DNA of 64,000 nucleotides from Marisa cornuarietis (lineage: Eukaryota > Mollusca > Gastropoda > Architaenioglossa > Ampullariidae): NCBI GenBank assembly GCA_004794655.1, contig SMMW01000589.1:992001-1056000 (forward strand), read 5' to 3'. Within the stretch, counting starts at the first letter, position 1; every line of letters starts with the position of its first letter. This document shows, piece by piece, positions 46,095 to 59,100 of this stretch. A program made the position numbers and the translations under genes. The notes under the pieces are model-generated. The model worked only from the letters and a program-made list of their open reading frames with translations, was not told the DNA's origin and did not search any database.

Positions 46095-47340
46095 GGCTCT
46101 CACACGCCGAGTGGTTGCAGGAAATGAAGGCTTCTCACTGACCCTCGATTAGCTCCCCTCGTTTTACAGGCAAGTGTAACCAGGACGTGACCTTCCCCTG
46201 AGAACACATCTATGCAGGTCAAGTGTTTGTTACTTAGCAGAACATACGCTCTATGCATAGTGCTGTCTATAGTACAGTTACTTGCATCTTGAAACGACAG
46301 ATCAGTGACAACATTGACCGGTGGTAAAAGGTACATTGATAAAATGGAAAAGATTAAATAATAAATTGAGCGAGTGAGGAATTTGTAGTGTATTGGCAAT
46401 ACGATGTAGAGAAGACTTGTATTAACATGTGGTTCCAGCTATCTCAGTGGATGTAGCCTTGACAACGTAAGCTGTTTACATACAAATCTAAAATTGGATT
46501 CTTGACCTCTTTCTGTGCACGGTGAGGTTTCTCAAAAACAAAAAGTGATGTTTCTATTCATATTTTTCGAATTATCCTGCACCAAGCTTTGATAATAAAT
46601 TGGTTTATAAAAAACTGCAACCCACTAGACCTTTAGCTATGCACAATTCCACGGCCTGTAAGCTGTACAATGTGACACCTTGATAGTTCCAGGCGATATT
46701 CCTGTCACAGACTCATTGCTGTGTGAGACCGAAGGAAAAGATTTTTTTTACATTTATCGTTCTTTTAACTCTTCCAGTCAGTTGTGTTCTTTGCAGCAAC
46801 CTCGTCAACTTAATCAGCGCCGCAGTCTGCAGCGACGGCAGAGCAAAGTCTGTATAAAAAGGTTTGATGTGTTTCTGGGGCCAGTTGCATGACACATTTC
46901 TAATTTTAAACACTTTTAGGCTTTAATTTCTTTGTGGAAAGGCAGAATACATTTTCAGAACTTTTTTAAAACTAAGAAAACGCTTTTTAAAACCAGATTT
47001 TCGTTTCTGTCAGCACATTTTTTGTGCAGCGCGTCTAAATGACATATGAGCGATTTTTGAAGAATAAACAGTTTCTAGACTTCCCTCTTTAAAACAGTTT
47101 TAAGGTGTAGAAACATGTTTTGCAACTAGCCCCTGGGCTTCAAAACAAAACCTGTAACCCGACAACCTGCAACATTTGCTTAATTGCCGCTTCTATGCTA
47201 CGACTGGCATGGCAGTGCAGGATGGAAGAAGTGGGCGGGAATAAAAATGCTTGACCGAATGTCGGCACGCGCCAGTCTGAGTGCACTGTCTGGAAGTGTG
47301 CATTGAAGTAATTCGGGAAGAGACACTTAGTACTGACAAT
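46095..47340 (-). promoter_or_regulatory. Upstream/5'-UTR region of gene B with blocks shared with gene C
   Basis: 46095-46230 aligns by eye with 4024-4150, and about 47278-47340 with 4395-4460, in the same order. About 0.8 kb more sequence lies between the blocks here than upstream of gene C. Probably the duplicated promoter and 5' UTR; no TATA box or initiator could be chosen with confidence. Confidence 0.4.
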
Positions 47341-47434
47341 GCGTGCTACTCTCCTTGCCCTCTCTAAAGGGTATTGACACGTAAAGGCATTTGGTCAATT
47401 AGTATTTCAGCGTGGTACTAAGCATATTAGCATC

Positions 47435-47500
47435 TGTATGTATGTATGTATGTATGTATGTATGTATGTATGTATGTATGTATGTATGTATGTATGTATG
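47435..47500. repeat. (TGTA)n microsatellite
   Basis: About 16 tetranucleotide units. A short degenerate version (about 4575-4605) lies at the comparable place upstream of gene C, which supports common descent of the two flanks. Confidence 0.95.
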
Positions 47501-50500
47501 AAAATCGAAAATGTTTGTGGCTTTATAAAGTTACAGACAATCTCAAAGAGTTCGTTTTAATGTTTTCGTTACTTGGACCAAATAAATTTGCAATTTAATA
47601 CTATAATGAACACCATAGAATTAACATTGCAGTTATTCTGACATCAGCGTTTTCACTAAATACTACAATAACCATGATACATCTTGCGAAATAATCACAA
47701 TGTTTAAAACACAATGTCGTGTGTGTTCGTCGTGTGGAGTAGGACTGAATAGGGAAACGTCATGTCTGGCTGGTCGCTCTGTTCCGTTAAGCCGGGCCGT
47801 GTCTTGCTCTCTCTGGGGCTGTTAGAGGAAATCTTACTCTTTATTCTATTTCAAATAGGAAAGAGAACACACTTATTTGTAAGATCTCATAGATGTCTTC
47901 GCTGAACAATCAGAACGTGCTGTAATACTGTCGGGTAATATTGGAAAATCGGATATCCAAGTGTTTAGACATCGACATTCGACGGATGGGAGGACGATAG
48001 TCGGTTTGATGCTCCTGTAGAAAAGCTTCCTTCCACCAGTTGACTCAGCCGCTAAAATGATACGTGACCTCATTATGAGATGGGGAACAACAAGTCAGCA
48101 AATGACTCGGTACTGGAACCGCTCTCATCGGTAGCCTTCGAAACGTGCAGTGGCTAACATCCAATTCCCCAGAAGGTCACGAGACTAGATTTAAATTTAG
48201 ACAAGGCATTGATTAGGGAAATGAGAACAAAAATAGTGAATAACGAGACGAAAACTGTTATCATATAGTTTTCTTGAAATTCTAAGAAAACCTGTAGCTG
48301 TGGTAAGGTCCCTTCTTCCTCCCTGAAACGATTTCCTACTTTTACAGGGGATGCGAGACCAGAGTTCTTTGAGATCTAACAAGCAGGTAGATGCCAGTGT
48401 GAGCAGCTAGGTATTTCTGCTGACACAAATTCACTGAAGTTTAAATGTTGCTATAATTGAGACATTCATAACTGAAGACACGACTGGCTACTATTGGGCA
48501 TCACTGCGATCATCCTATCTGGATATTTCTACCTTTCTAATGGCGACGTACTACACGTTAGCTGAGATCGCAATGAAGAAATTCGAACGAAGATATTTAT
48601 ATCAGAGTATGTTCATGCAGGCTCAAGGATTTTAGAAGCCTCTCTAGAAAAACAAAATAGATTTCATGCCTTCTCTTTACAGGTGTAGATGAACGTCAGA
48701 AACCTAAAAGAAATTCTAAAATCAGAAATACTGACGTACATCAAGAAAATAACATGTCACGACACGGGTGGTGCTGCACACACACTCACGCCTGACACTT
48801 GCGCGTTCTTTCAACACAAGATAAAACGATTGCCTGAGGCTGTCCAAATCATATTACTTCAGTTATCATGTGGCCCAGGACTTTACACCGTAAGACATGA
48901 ACACTGAAATTCATAATACATTGCCAGCAATTCTTAAAACAACCATCAAATTGTCAAGACAGTTCTCTATCCTTCTCCTCCTCCAGTATCTCGGGCCTGA
49001 ACACCTTATATAGGATTTCTTTCACGCTGTTCGCAGGGCTGGGCAACTAAATAAACAACAAAAACATCAACTCTACTGCTGAGCAGTGTTCACTAAACTT
49101 AACCCTTACTTCTCTTACCTTCATTCCAGCATACCCTCTATCCACACGTGACAATCCTAAGTTGTTAAGGGATTAACATAGCCTGAAAAACTATGGCCGG
49201 ACTGGTCCGTGACATAACATTCTAAAAGTATTTTCAACTTAGTGGTAGGGATCATGATTATGAAATGTAAGTTATAGTCTTGTACAACCCAATACGATGA
49301 ACGAGAATTTTTATTTTTTATTGGTAAACTGTCAGGCAATTAGTACTACTACTGATGACAAGGATGTACCAGGACCTTTTCAATTCATTCTGAGGGCTTC
49401 AAGATTATTTATGGTACTTAAAATAATTATGTGTGTAACTGTACGTGTGCATGAGCACGTCTAGAAAATAATTATAGATCTGTATGTTCATAATTTATTA
49501 AATATGGCTTTGTAACTCGCATTAATGTTAAAGTAACTTTCCAACAGTTTGAATGACACCTTTACAGACTTATTTATGTCTCTGAACACCTTTCTTTTGT
49601 GTGTTTGTTACGAGTTGGGAGTCAGAATGTTAAGGGAGAGAGTCATTTATATGAAACATGACTTATGAAAGTAATTACGTCCCTTTCTTCATTCGGCTGT
49701 TTCTCCGCTACAATGGGCATGGGTTTGTCGCGCATTACCTAATGCCATAAAACTTACTCGGTAAAACTTGGAAGTGCAGACTGATCTTTATTTTCATCAT
49801 GTGCGATTTGTTTCAAGACCTTCTGGTAACCTAAATGTATTTAGATGAATAAAACTATTGTTTGTTTGTATGTTTGTTTGTTTGATTGTACTTGTTGTGT
49901 TAGAGAGAGAGAGTACTATTTTTTTCTAAGAGCCTTAGCCACCAACAACGTCTGTTTTGATTTTTGTAAATCACTGAGAACCTGGCCACTTCTAGAGATT
50001 TCAAGCCACACAAGCATATTGATGTAGATGATGAAAAGAAGAATTACATAACATTACATCACATAAGACATAAGCATACCGAGGAAAGAACTAAATTTCA
50101 AGATATTTAAAGGTAATGTTTTATTGGAATTTTACATTTAAATCCAATAAAATTTTGCTTCTACATTTTATTATTCGAAGTTTAATAAGCAGACTAACTA
50201 GAAAGGTAACCTGATTAAACAGAAAACAACAGTTCACTTTGCCTTCATATTTATTTCCATCAAGAAAAGACGACTGCTATGCGCACGTCACTAAAAAACG
50301 ATGACAAAGAGATGGACGGATAGATGTATGATTGATTAATAATTAATAATATTAACATCAATAATAATAATAATAGCAGGTACATAATTCTTAGAAAAAT
50401 GCAGACTCTAAAACATCAATTTATACACTTCTAGTAAAATAAATCGACAACGATTTAGTTCGTGCAAGTAAACAATACTATATGCTTAACAACAATCAAA

Positions 50501-50530
50501 ATAAAAGTGTTTTTACAGACACAGTGTTAC
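47501..50530. other. Intergenic sequence between genes A and B
   Basis: About 3 kb, AT-rich. Short open frames (for example 48689-48907 plus strand) show no domain, signal peptide or splice context. No RNA gene or transposon is recognised. Confidence 0.5.
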
Positions 50531-50536
50531 TTTATT
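50531..50536 (-). other. Possible polyadenylation signal of gene A
   Basis: The first canonical AATAAA on the minus strand after the gene A stop, giving a 3' UTR of about 0.8 kb. A variant ATTAAA at about 50800-50805 is an alternative. Confidence 0.35.
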
Positions 50537-50931
50537 TGCTATTGCAATGGGATTTTTCACAGCCATATTGTCGTTTACGCGGAGCAGTCTAGCTCCTTGA
50601 ATGAAGGCAAAATTCAGACGACCATTATATCATATTTGTAAACCTTCAAACAAAATTTTTTAGCTGATACAGAAAGAATAAACGAAGGTAATACAATAAT
50701 AAAGCGTGGATTACTTTATCAAAAGGAGATAATATTGTAGACAATTTCTGTAAACTGGTACAAAGAAATCACACAGCACATGTGCTAAAGCATATTTAGT
50801 TTAATAAAAAAATATTTTGAGTAAATATGGGGTTTACATTACTACGTGATTGTTAACATAATAAAGGGCCAAACATTTAGTGTGTAACGACTCGAAAATG
50901 TTGCTTTTGCGATTTACGCATTAAATTTATG

Positions 50932-51009
50932 GGGTGACATGGGGTTAATTAGTTAACACAGCGCTCAATTAGAAATAGTTTTTTTTTCGATAGTCTGGGA
51001 AAGAATAGA
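50932..51009 (+). repeat. Dispersed ~75-bp repeat, copy 1
   Basis: Almost identical to 55291-55364 in the same orientation (GGTGACATGGGG ... GTCTGGGAAAGAATAGA), differing mainly in a poly-T length. It lies in the probable 3' UTR of gene A. It contains the near-palindrome GTTAATTAGTTAAC, and may be one end of an unidentified transposon. Confidence 0.8.
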
Positions 51010-51306
51010 TTTACGCATTAAAAGACTTCTGACAGATTAAAAAAATCGAGTTTGGGAGCTATTAAGGGCCCAGAAATACATTTAGCTGAGGAGTCGACTG
51101 CACTTACTAGTTTGCATGTCAGTGTTCTAACCACGATGAGCTCTGTTCTAAGCGAACCGCTCAAATATTTAAGTTTCAGTAGCCTAGGCACAAGTTTTTC
51201 AAAGATAGATATCACATAGGTTCAGTAACCCGTTCATAAGTCGTCCAAATAAATCGCATTAGACTTGCAGTTTTCCACCAATAATTAATCAAACAGCAGA
51301 GATACC

Positions 51307-51836
51307 TTATAGTGTCAGTTCTACTACCACCAGTATTGCAGCAGCAGCCGCAACGCCTAAAAGGGTTCTACCGATGACGGATGCCGTCTGCGACGAGGAA
51401 GACGACGCTGTTGTAGTGCTCCTACTGTTGTCCGTCGAAAGCCCTGCGTAACGAACTGTCGATGTTGTTGGTGTGGAAGAGGATGACACTATTGTAGAGC
51501 TCTTACTGGTGTTCGTCGAGAGCCCTGCGTCACTAACTGTCGGTGTTGTTGGTGTGGAAGAAGATGACACTATTGTATAGCTCTCACTGGTGTTCGTCGA
51601 GAGCCCTGCGTCACTAACTGTCGGTGTTGTTGGTGAGGAAGAGGATGACTCTGTTGTAGAGCTCTTACTAATGTCCGTCGAGAGCCCTGCGTCACTAACT
51701 GTCGGTGTTGTTGGTGAGGAAGAGGATGACTCTGTTGTAGAGCTCTTACTGACGCCCGTCGAAAGCTCTTGGGTGTTTGTGGTTTCCACAATCTGAGACG
51801 TAACTTCCTGTGTAGTACTGTCAGTAGTTTCTGAAA
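51307..51836 (-). CDS. Gene A terminal exon: Ser/Thr-rich mucin stalk and hydrophobic tail
   Basis: 530 nt, phase 1 in, 176 codons including TAA. Four to five tandem 27-residue units (81 bp) of the form [23 protein letters not shown] give a Ser/Thr/Pro-rich stalk suited to dense O-glycosylation. The end is [20 protein letters not shown], then ELTL and stop: a 19 or so residue hydrophobic segment at the very C-terminus after Ser-rich sequence, the layout of a GPI-attachment signal. A plain transmembrane helix with no cytosolic tail is the alternative. Confidence 0.85.
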
Positions 51837-54800
51837 CTAACCAACGACCAGTGGTGCTGAATATTTTGCGTGACTTAACTCTCGTGTGACCTAACGATAT
51901 TCAAACGCTACGAATGTATTGTTTGAATTGCTTTCAGTAATGTAGTCCAGTCTATATTAGCTGTTCAATAATGCATTGTGATAATAGGGCTTAAAATTAT
52001 GTATTTTTAGTATGTTTTACAGTACGCGTGGCAGTCGCACAATGATTTCATGCTTCTTCAAACGCTCACCTCTGCACGTAAAGCCGTCGTTGCTCAGGAC
52101 ATATCCTGTCACGTTACATGAACAGCGGAATGAGCCGGCCGTGTTCACACAGGCTTGAGTGCAAACATTTGTCTCCGAAGCCGCGCATTCGTTTACATCT
52201 GTAACATGACATACACACGACTGCCATTAAAGTAATCCAGAAATAATGAACAGTAAATTGTTCATTTGCAAATGTTTCTTCAAAAGTAAAGTCGTAAACC
52301 AAGTTCTACAAAATGCCTTTAGATTAAATTTAGCGATCAGATACTACTGTCCGCAGTCACCCTGCGAAGTTGTTAACTTCTATCAAATTACACATGAAAT
52401 TGAAGTGTTTATAGGCTTACCTTTGCATGTCTGTGTTATTGCATCCCAATAGAATCCTTTATCACAGGTGCAGCGGAAGCTGCCGATGGTGTTGTTGCAG
52501 TGCTGATCGCAGACTTGCTCGGAACACTCGTCAATATCTGTTATAATTAAAGTGAAAGTTCAAATCCTGTTATCAGCGCTTAGGTACTGACACGCCGATA
52601 AAGCAGGAAGAAATCTTTCTTTATATGCATCAATTAACCATTAGGTATACTCTTTTACAAAGACAATCTACGGCCAATGTCAACATCTAGTAACCATAAA
52701 CAGTTATACAGGCGGTAAAGATAAGTAAGTCATAATTTTACAAAAAGTATGTTTCGGGGAACGATAATCACTATGCTTTGTTTATTCTGATGGAAATGAT
52801 CATAAACAGTTTGCCATGTCAATAAACTCTAAATATTTGTGCGCGACATTCTACAAACGTTAATAGATGGACGTGGCATTTTAAACTTTAAAATAACAAA
52901 AGGAAATAAGGATTTTGTGGAGTGGCATAAAAAATAAATATACCAAAATAGCAACAAGTAATGGGTTACATTGCATCGCCAAAGCATTTGTGAACGTGTA
53001 CCTCGACACACGCTGTTGTTGTCTGCAGCGAATCCCTGACGACACTTGCACGTGTAGCCCCCGTACGTGTTAACACATTGTACGTTCTCTCCTGAACAGT
53101 TAGCAGGCAACGTTTCTGACTGACACTCATCAACATCTTTGTCACACTTAGTACCTTCCCAACCTTGACGACACACGCAACCGGAAACAGGGTCACAGCG
53201 GTCTGCTCCGGCTGCGCATGCGCACACTTGAGTGCAGTTAGGTCCGAACGTTCCTTGGAAACATGCTGTAACATAAAATACAATCATCTCAGCAGTAGAT
53301 AAACATAGATTATTCTAAAATTAACCTAAAAAGTTATGCCTCTGAGCAAATAAGATATAAACAGTCTTTAGTGTGTGCCTGTCTAATTAGAACAAAATAA
53401 CTTGACGGAATATATGCTTATAAATACGTATGTTTTATATAAGGCTAACATTTATATTTCATTACTGTTAATGCGTAATACTTAGTATAATCGTGAAACG
53501 CTTTCCTTAAAAGACAGTGCAGAAATGGTAAGTTTAGCGCAAACTCGTTATAAATGTGTTTATGCTTACTGGAGCACGTCAGCCCGTTATTATCTAGTTT
53601 CATTCCGACGGGACAACTGCAGGTGAAACTGCCCGGTGTGTTACTACAGTTGTGGGAGCACTTGGCCAGTCCCGCTGAGCATTCATCAACGTCTAGAGAA
53701 AAACCCAAATATATAAGCCATAATGGACATAAGAAAATGTTTTACCTGAAGAACGTAATTTAGTCATCAATATTACAGAAGCATCAGAAATAAACTCACT
53801 TTTACTTTAAGTATGTGTTCTTTATTAATCAGAAAATAGAATGTCGTGAATACTGTTTACCTTGAAAATGCTACTTAATTTACATTATCATAATTTTGAA
53901 CACTTCTCGTAATGTACGTAGATGAAAAAATGCAATTATGCACATGTACACAGGAATTAAAGTAAAAACATAAAAGTAATGCATAAACATGGCAGGATGC
54001 TTGTCCGATGTTGGATTGATTGAAGAATTCACGAGCTTAAATTTGAAGATCAGTAAATCGTTTATTTTAATATTATAATTTAATTTACCATCACAGGTTT
54101 GCGTGTTCTGGTTGATCGTGTAGCCGCTGTTGCATAAACACAAGTCGTTGTTGTTATCGTCAAGTGTACAACCCTGAGCGTTGCTGCACTTCGTCGCGTT
54201 GGCACAAACTTCACGCACTGTTAAGAGGCAGATCAGAAAAGATAACCCGTGTCAAAGTCTTGCACGAAGAGGTTCTTGTACAAGTTCAACATGTAACGTA
54301 TTTAAAAGCGCAGTCGGTGCATGAAGATTTTCATCCACATATGTTGCAATCATTGACAACATACGTGACAAATTGTATACACTGTCCAGATACACAGAAA
54401 AGAATCACACCTGTTGATGGAGATGTCAATGCTCACTTTGTCAAAGGGAAGAAATATGGGGTTTATATCGTTCGAAAAAATGTGCTTAGGATTTTTTCAT
54501 AAAACTAAAAAATACTTAAAATTAGTATCTGATTATACAGGCCCGATCCGACACAGTGAATTCTCAAATATGCAATTGCAGGATGATGAGTTGTAAGGCT
54601 TCGAATGGACCAACTACACCAAAAGTCTGGAATTCTTTCAGTATTTAGTATTAACAAGAAGCTTTGTAAATATTGAATACAATCACATTTTTCCTGCCAC
54701 ATCCTATATCTCTTAAAACAGTGTTTCTCAATATGTGAGCTTATTGAAGCGACTGTATTTGGTAAACAATACAGTCAATTCTAATATGCAATGTACAACC

Positions 54801-56134
54801 ATGCATAAGGTGTAAATGAAGTTAACCCCAACCTACATTTAGCAATACAAAGAATATATATTTGTGGTAGTTTGCTCGCTGTGGGTTAGTGACCCACCAA
54901 CTCTCATCTTCTTTTACGCAATGCAAAAACAAAACAAAACGTTAATAGACCAACTATAGAACAGGAAGGACTTCTCCCAATTCGCTATAATGTATCAGTT
55001 ACGACAAACTAGGTTTTCATTCCTCCAAAACTTGCAGAGAAAACAAAGAGACAATCAAAAGTGAAGGAAATACCTTGAGAACAGGTCTTGCGGTCAGCGT
55101 TGAGCCTGTAGCCGTATTTACACTGGCAGTTGAAGGAGCCAAGGACGTTGACACAGTCCTGCTGGCAGTCTCCCCGGTTGAGCGCACATTCGTTAATATC
55201 TGCAATGTCAAATTGTTTTGTGGTAAAATGACATGTATCTTTCAAATCTACAGAATACAGAAGATCAAGTAACATACATTGTCAAAAAATGGTGACATGG
55301 GGTTAATTAGTTAACACAGCGCTCAATTAGAAATAGTTTTTTAGATAGTCTGGGAAAGAATAGAATGAACTGTCGCCGGCCAACGCTTCACTTCTCAGGG
55401 AGACACGGTAAGCGCAGAGACTACTGCGTTTTGGAAAGTGGAGGCTTCGTCTTCCAAGTAAGGTGCGGAAATCACATTTCTTTTGTCCTTTGGATTTTAG
55501 TAACACTTGAATTTTCTGTTGTATTTTTTTTAGATATGTCTAAGTAATGTTGTTTTCTTTGAAACTGTCATCGGCGCAGTCATTTTATCCTGGAATATTT
55601 TGCCCAGGAAAGTTGTGGTAGCTCGTCCTCAAGATACAGCGCTGATTTCTTTTAACATCCGTTAGCTATTGGAGGGCATCAGTGATTTTCTTTACATATA
55701 ATTTGTGGAACATATATATAAATTTTCTTGGATTAGTGAAGCATCAGGTTCCAGTGACTATAATTACTAGTGTTGTAAAAGAATATTACCAAGTGTGAAA
55801 TGTAAAAAAGTGGCATTGTGCTAATCTATAACAATCAAACTGAAAAAAACTTTTTTGATTAGAACACTTGATAATGAGAGGTGTTCAATATTTAGTAACT
55901 TTCTGGACGTGTATAAAAAGTTAGTTTTTTTTAATAGTTATTGTATCATTTTATTAAGTACCATAAGCACCAATACCATATTTTTTAAAGATAATTAAAT
56001 GTATATAGGACCTGCAAAGAGGGAGATGTAGTTCTTCTGTTTACGACTTAAGAAAAGAACGCGCAAATGTCCAGGTGACTGCGTGAGTGAGAGTGTCTGT
56101 GACATGAATAAAAACTATTTTTGTGTTTGTTCTG

Positions 56135-56169
<35 letters not shown>

Positions 56170-59100
56170 TTCTATGTGTGTTTGTTTAGTGTTGTAAGCT
56201 TGTGTACATTGGCAGGTAAGTACAAAGAAAAACCAACGATTTTATTTTCTAATAAATATGAGAAATTCCAACAACTCAAAAAGTGTAAAAAGAACTCTGA
56301 AGGTCGTTTATGCAAACTTTTGAAAAATTACTTTAAAAATCTCTTGAAAAATTACCTGTACAGTTTGTTGAGTTTGCCTTGCTGTAACCCGGTTTGCAGG
56401 TGCAGTAGTAGCTTCCCGGGATGTTAGTGCAATTCTCGTTTTCCTTACATGGAACGTCTACAGTACATTCGTCGACATCTGAATATCAAATGTACTAAAA
56501 AGTATAAATACTACATTAATATTTAAGCATTATTAATTAACTCTTAGTTTATTACAAATTCAAAAAGGTTAGTGACGTGTGCAATAGGCAAAGAAAGGGT
56601 TACACACACATCAAGCAAGAGAAATAGACAAGCAGTCAGAGAACGAAAGAAGGACGGTCCTTAAAATAGATACCTTGACAAACTCCATTATCGTCCAAAG
56701 CATAGCCCGAGCGACAGATACAAGAGTAGGATCCTTTGCTGTTAACGCATGTCTGGTTAGAACTGCACACATCCGGGGTATCTGCACATTCGTCGACGTC
56801 ATCCGTACACGTGGGGCCAGTCCATCCTTCCTGACAGATGCAGCCCCGTACAGGATGACACGCTACGCTCCTCCCACTGCACGTGCACGTCTCGCGACAC
56901 TCGGGGCCGTACTTGAGATACGGGCAGGCCGAGCACGTGCGCTCATCCTTGTTCAGGGCGAAGCCGTCGTAGCAGGAGCAGGAGAAGCCGCCCGCCGTGT
57001 TGTTGCAGACCTGGTCACACACTTTGTCCCGACATTCATCGCGGTCCACGCAAGTCTTGTTGTCTCTGACGTCCAGGTCAAAGCCCTGATAACAGAAACA
57101 CTGCGGACGACTGTTATTTGCAGCATCGGTGATCACTCTGCAGCCCTGAGAACAGTTACTGTTTCTGCAAATCTGGGAAAAATTAGCGTTTATGATACAA
57201 GACTTTGAGGTACTGTCGTAGGTGTAACCTGCCTCACACTCACACTGGAAGCCACCAACAGTGTTGTTGCAGAGTTGAGGGCAGTTGTCAGTTCTTTCCA
57301 AGCATTCGTTGACATCATCACAGGAATGGCCGTTGGTGCTCAGACGATAGCCTTCCTGACAGGAACACTGGTAACTGCCGTACGTGTTGAAGCACAGCAT
57401 GGTGCACCCATTCTGCGTACTGTTGAGGCATTCGTCAACGTCGTAACAGTCTTTGGAGTCGTTCTTCGTAAAGTACCCTTGGGGACACGCGCTGCAGACG
57501 TACCCGATAATACTGGAGCCTTGTTGACTGGCTGGCATATCGGTGCATGTCCGAAGAGGGTGACAAGGGCTGTCACTGCACCCGTCTCTGTCCAGTTCAC
57601 AGTTGTCTCCCGCCCAGGCCGGTCCGCACTGACAGACGGCGTACTGGAAGTCGTGGTCACCCAACACGTCTCTAGTGTCCGACATGCTGCACGTGCCGTG
57701 ACCTGAACACCCGGAGCAGGCGACGATTGGAATCGACTCCACGGCAGACTGAGCGCCCTGTGAGTCCACGGCATAAATTCTAAACAAAGCAGAAGAAAAT
57801 AAATCTACTTACTGAAATGCTCTTCTTGAAACCCCAGTTTTTTTTCCCACGTCTTAAAGACCAACCCAAATGGCTTGCATTTTATGCCGACACCTATAGA
57901 TGTAGGTAATACCAAACTATAGTCCCTAAACCTATCCGTTATAGAATTATCTGGTAACAAAGTACGCGATTAGCACCTGCGATCAACGAGCGACGCGAAC
58001 AGTGTACTACTTCATGCTAGTGCATCAATCATATTCTTGCCACCAATTAACACCAACCACACAGAGAAAGAGAGATAGAGAGAGGCATTTCGGATTAATC
58101 AGACGCTGAAAGGCTGCTTTCTACAACCGGAGAAAACTGCACCGGGTAATTAATCAACAGATGGATTTTAGAGGGTCAAATTTACAGGTTAGTTTTATAT
58201 CGCCTGTATCTATCGATATCTGCAAAAAACGCGAACCAGTTGGGTTGGTTTTTAAGGGAACTTTCAGATTCACGTAAAACCATCATGTTTCATGAAACTC
58301 TCAATTAGATTGGTGTTAAATATTTTTTTCCCTTAAGATCGTCGATTACTTTGGTAATGACAGGAACGTAGTGATGTAGCCGGTTAAAATAAGTCCATCT
58401 TATAATGTATCACTACCCGTTTTCAATTATAAAACCAGTAGCACTGCTTAAAAGCAAGGTTATGACTACAGACTTTATTCAAAGTATGTTTGAGTCATAT
58501 CAAATGATTTATCAGTTGCTTGACATAAATAGGGACATTTATGATCACACGTAAAAGGTTCTACAATAGAGTACAATGCTGTCAAAAGCAGAGTCTTACT
58601 CGATTTTAAAGGGTGTTAAGGATGTCATGTTGACGGTGACTTCACCAGTTGATTGATTGATTCTCAGAGTTCCGTTGACATCATCTAATAAGCGATATGT
58701 CAATCTGTCAGTGACGTCAGGATCAACGCCAGTGACCACAACATTTGCGAGAACGTGGACAGTGACGTAAACAGCGTCAGGCACCTGCAGGACTGGCGCT
58801 GTGTTCTCTGGAGTAACGGAAAAAGAATTCAGACAAGATCAAAATAAAACCTTTCCAGGTCAGGCAGAAATATTGGCAAATATCCGTTTAATTTTAGTAC
58901 AGTAAAACCTCCCATTTAAATAAGAATCTGCTTTAACTCCTAAAACCATGACTTCAGCACGTAAAAATTAAAGTTGATTTATTTAAATGTTAAAAGAACA
59001 TCCTTAAAACCAAATTAAGAGCTTTATTTGCGTTTTCACTTTCACTTTCATGCTTATTTTTCTGCCATTTTTGTGCTTTACTTAAGAATTTTAGGGGAGC

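Noticed and set aside
45825..46103. 92-codon minus-strand frame read straight through exon 1 of gene B
   Set aside because: It runs through the intron 1 donor; the spliced exon 1-exon 2 product gives a proper signal peptide and matches gene C.
48689..48907. 72-codon plus-strand frame in the A-B intergenic region
   Set aside because: No recognisable domain, no conservation at the comparable place upstream of gene C, and length expected by chance.
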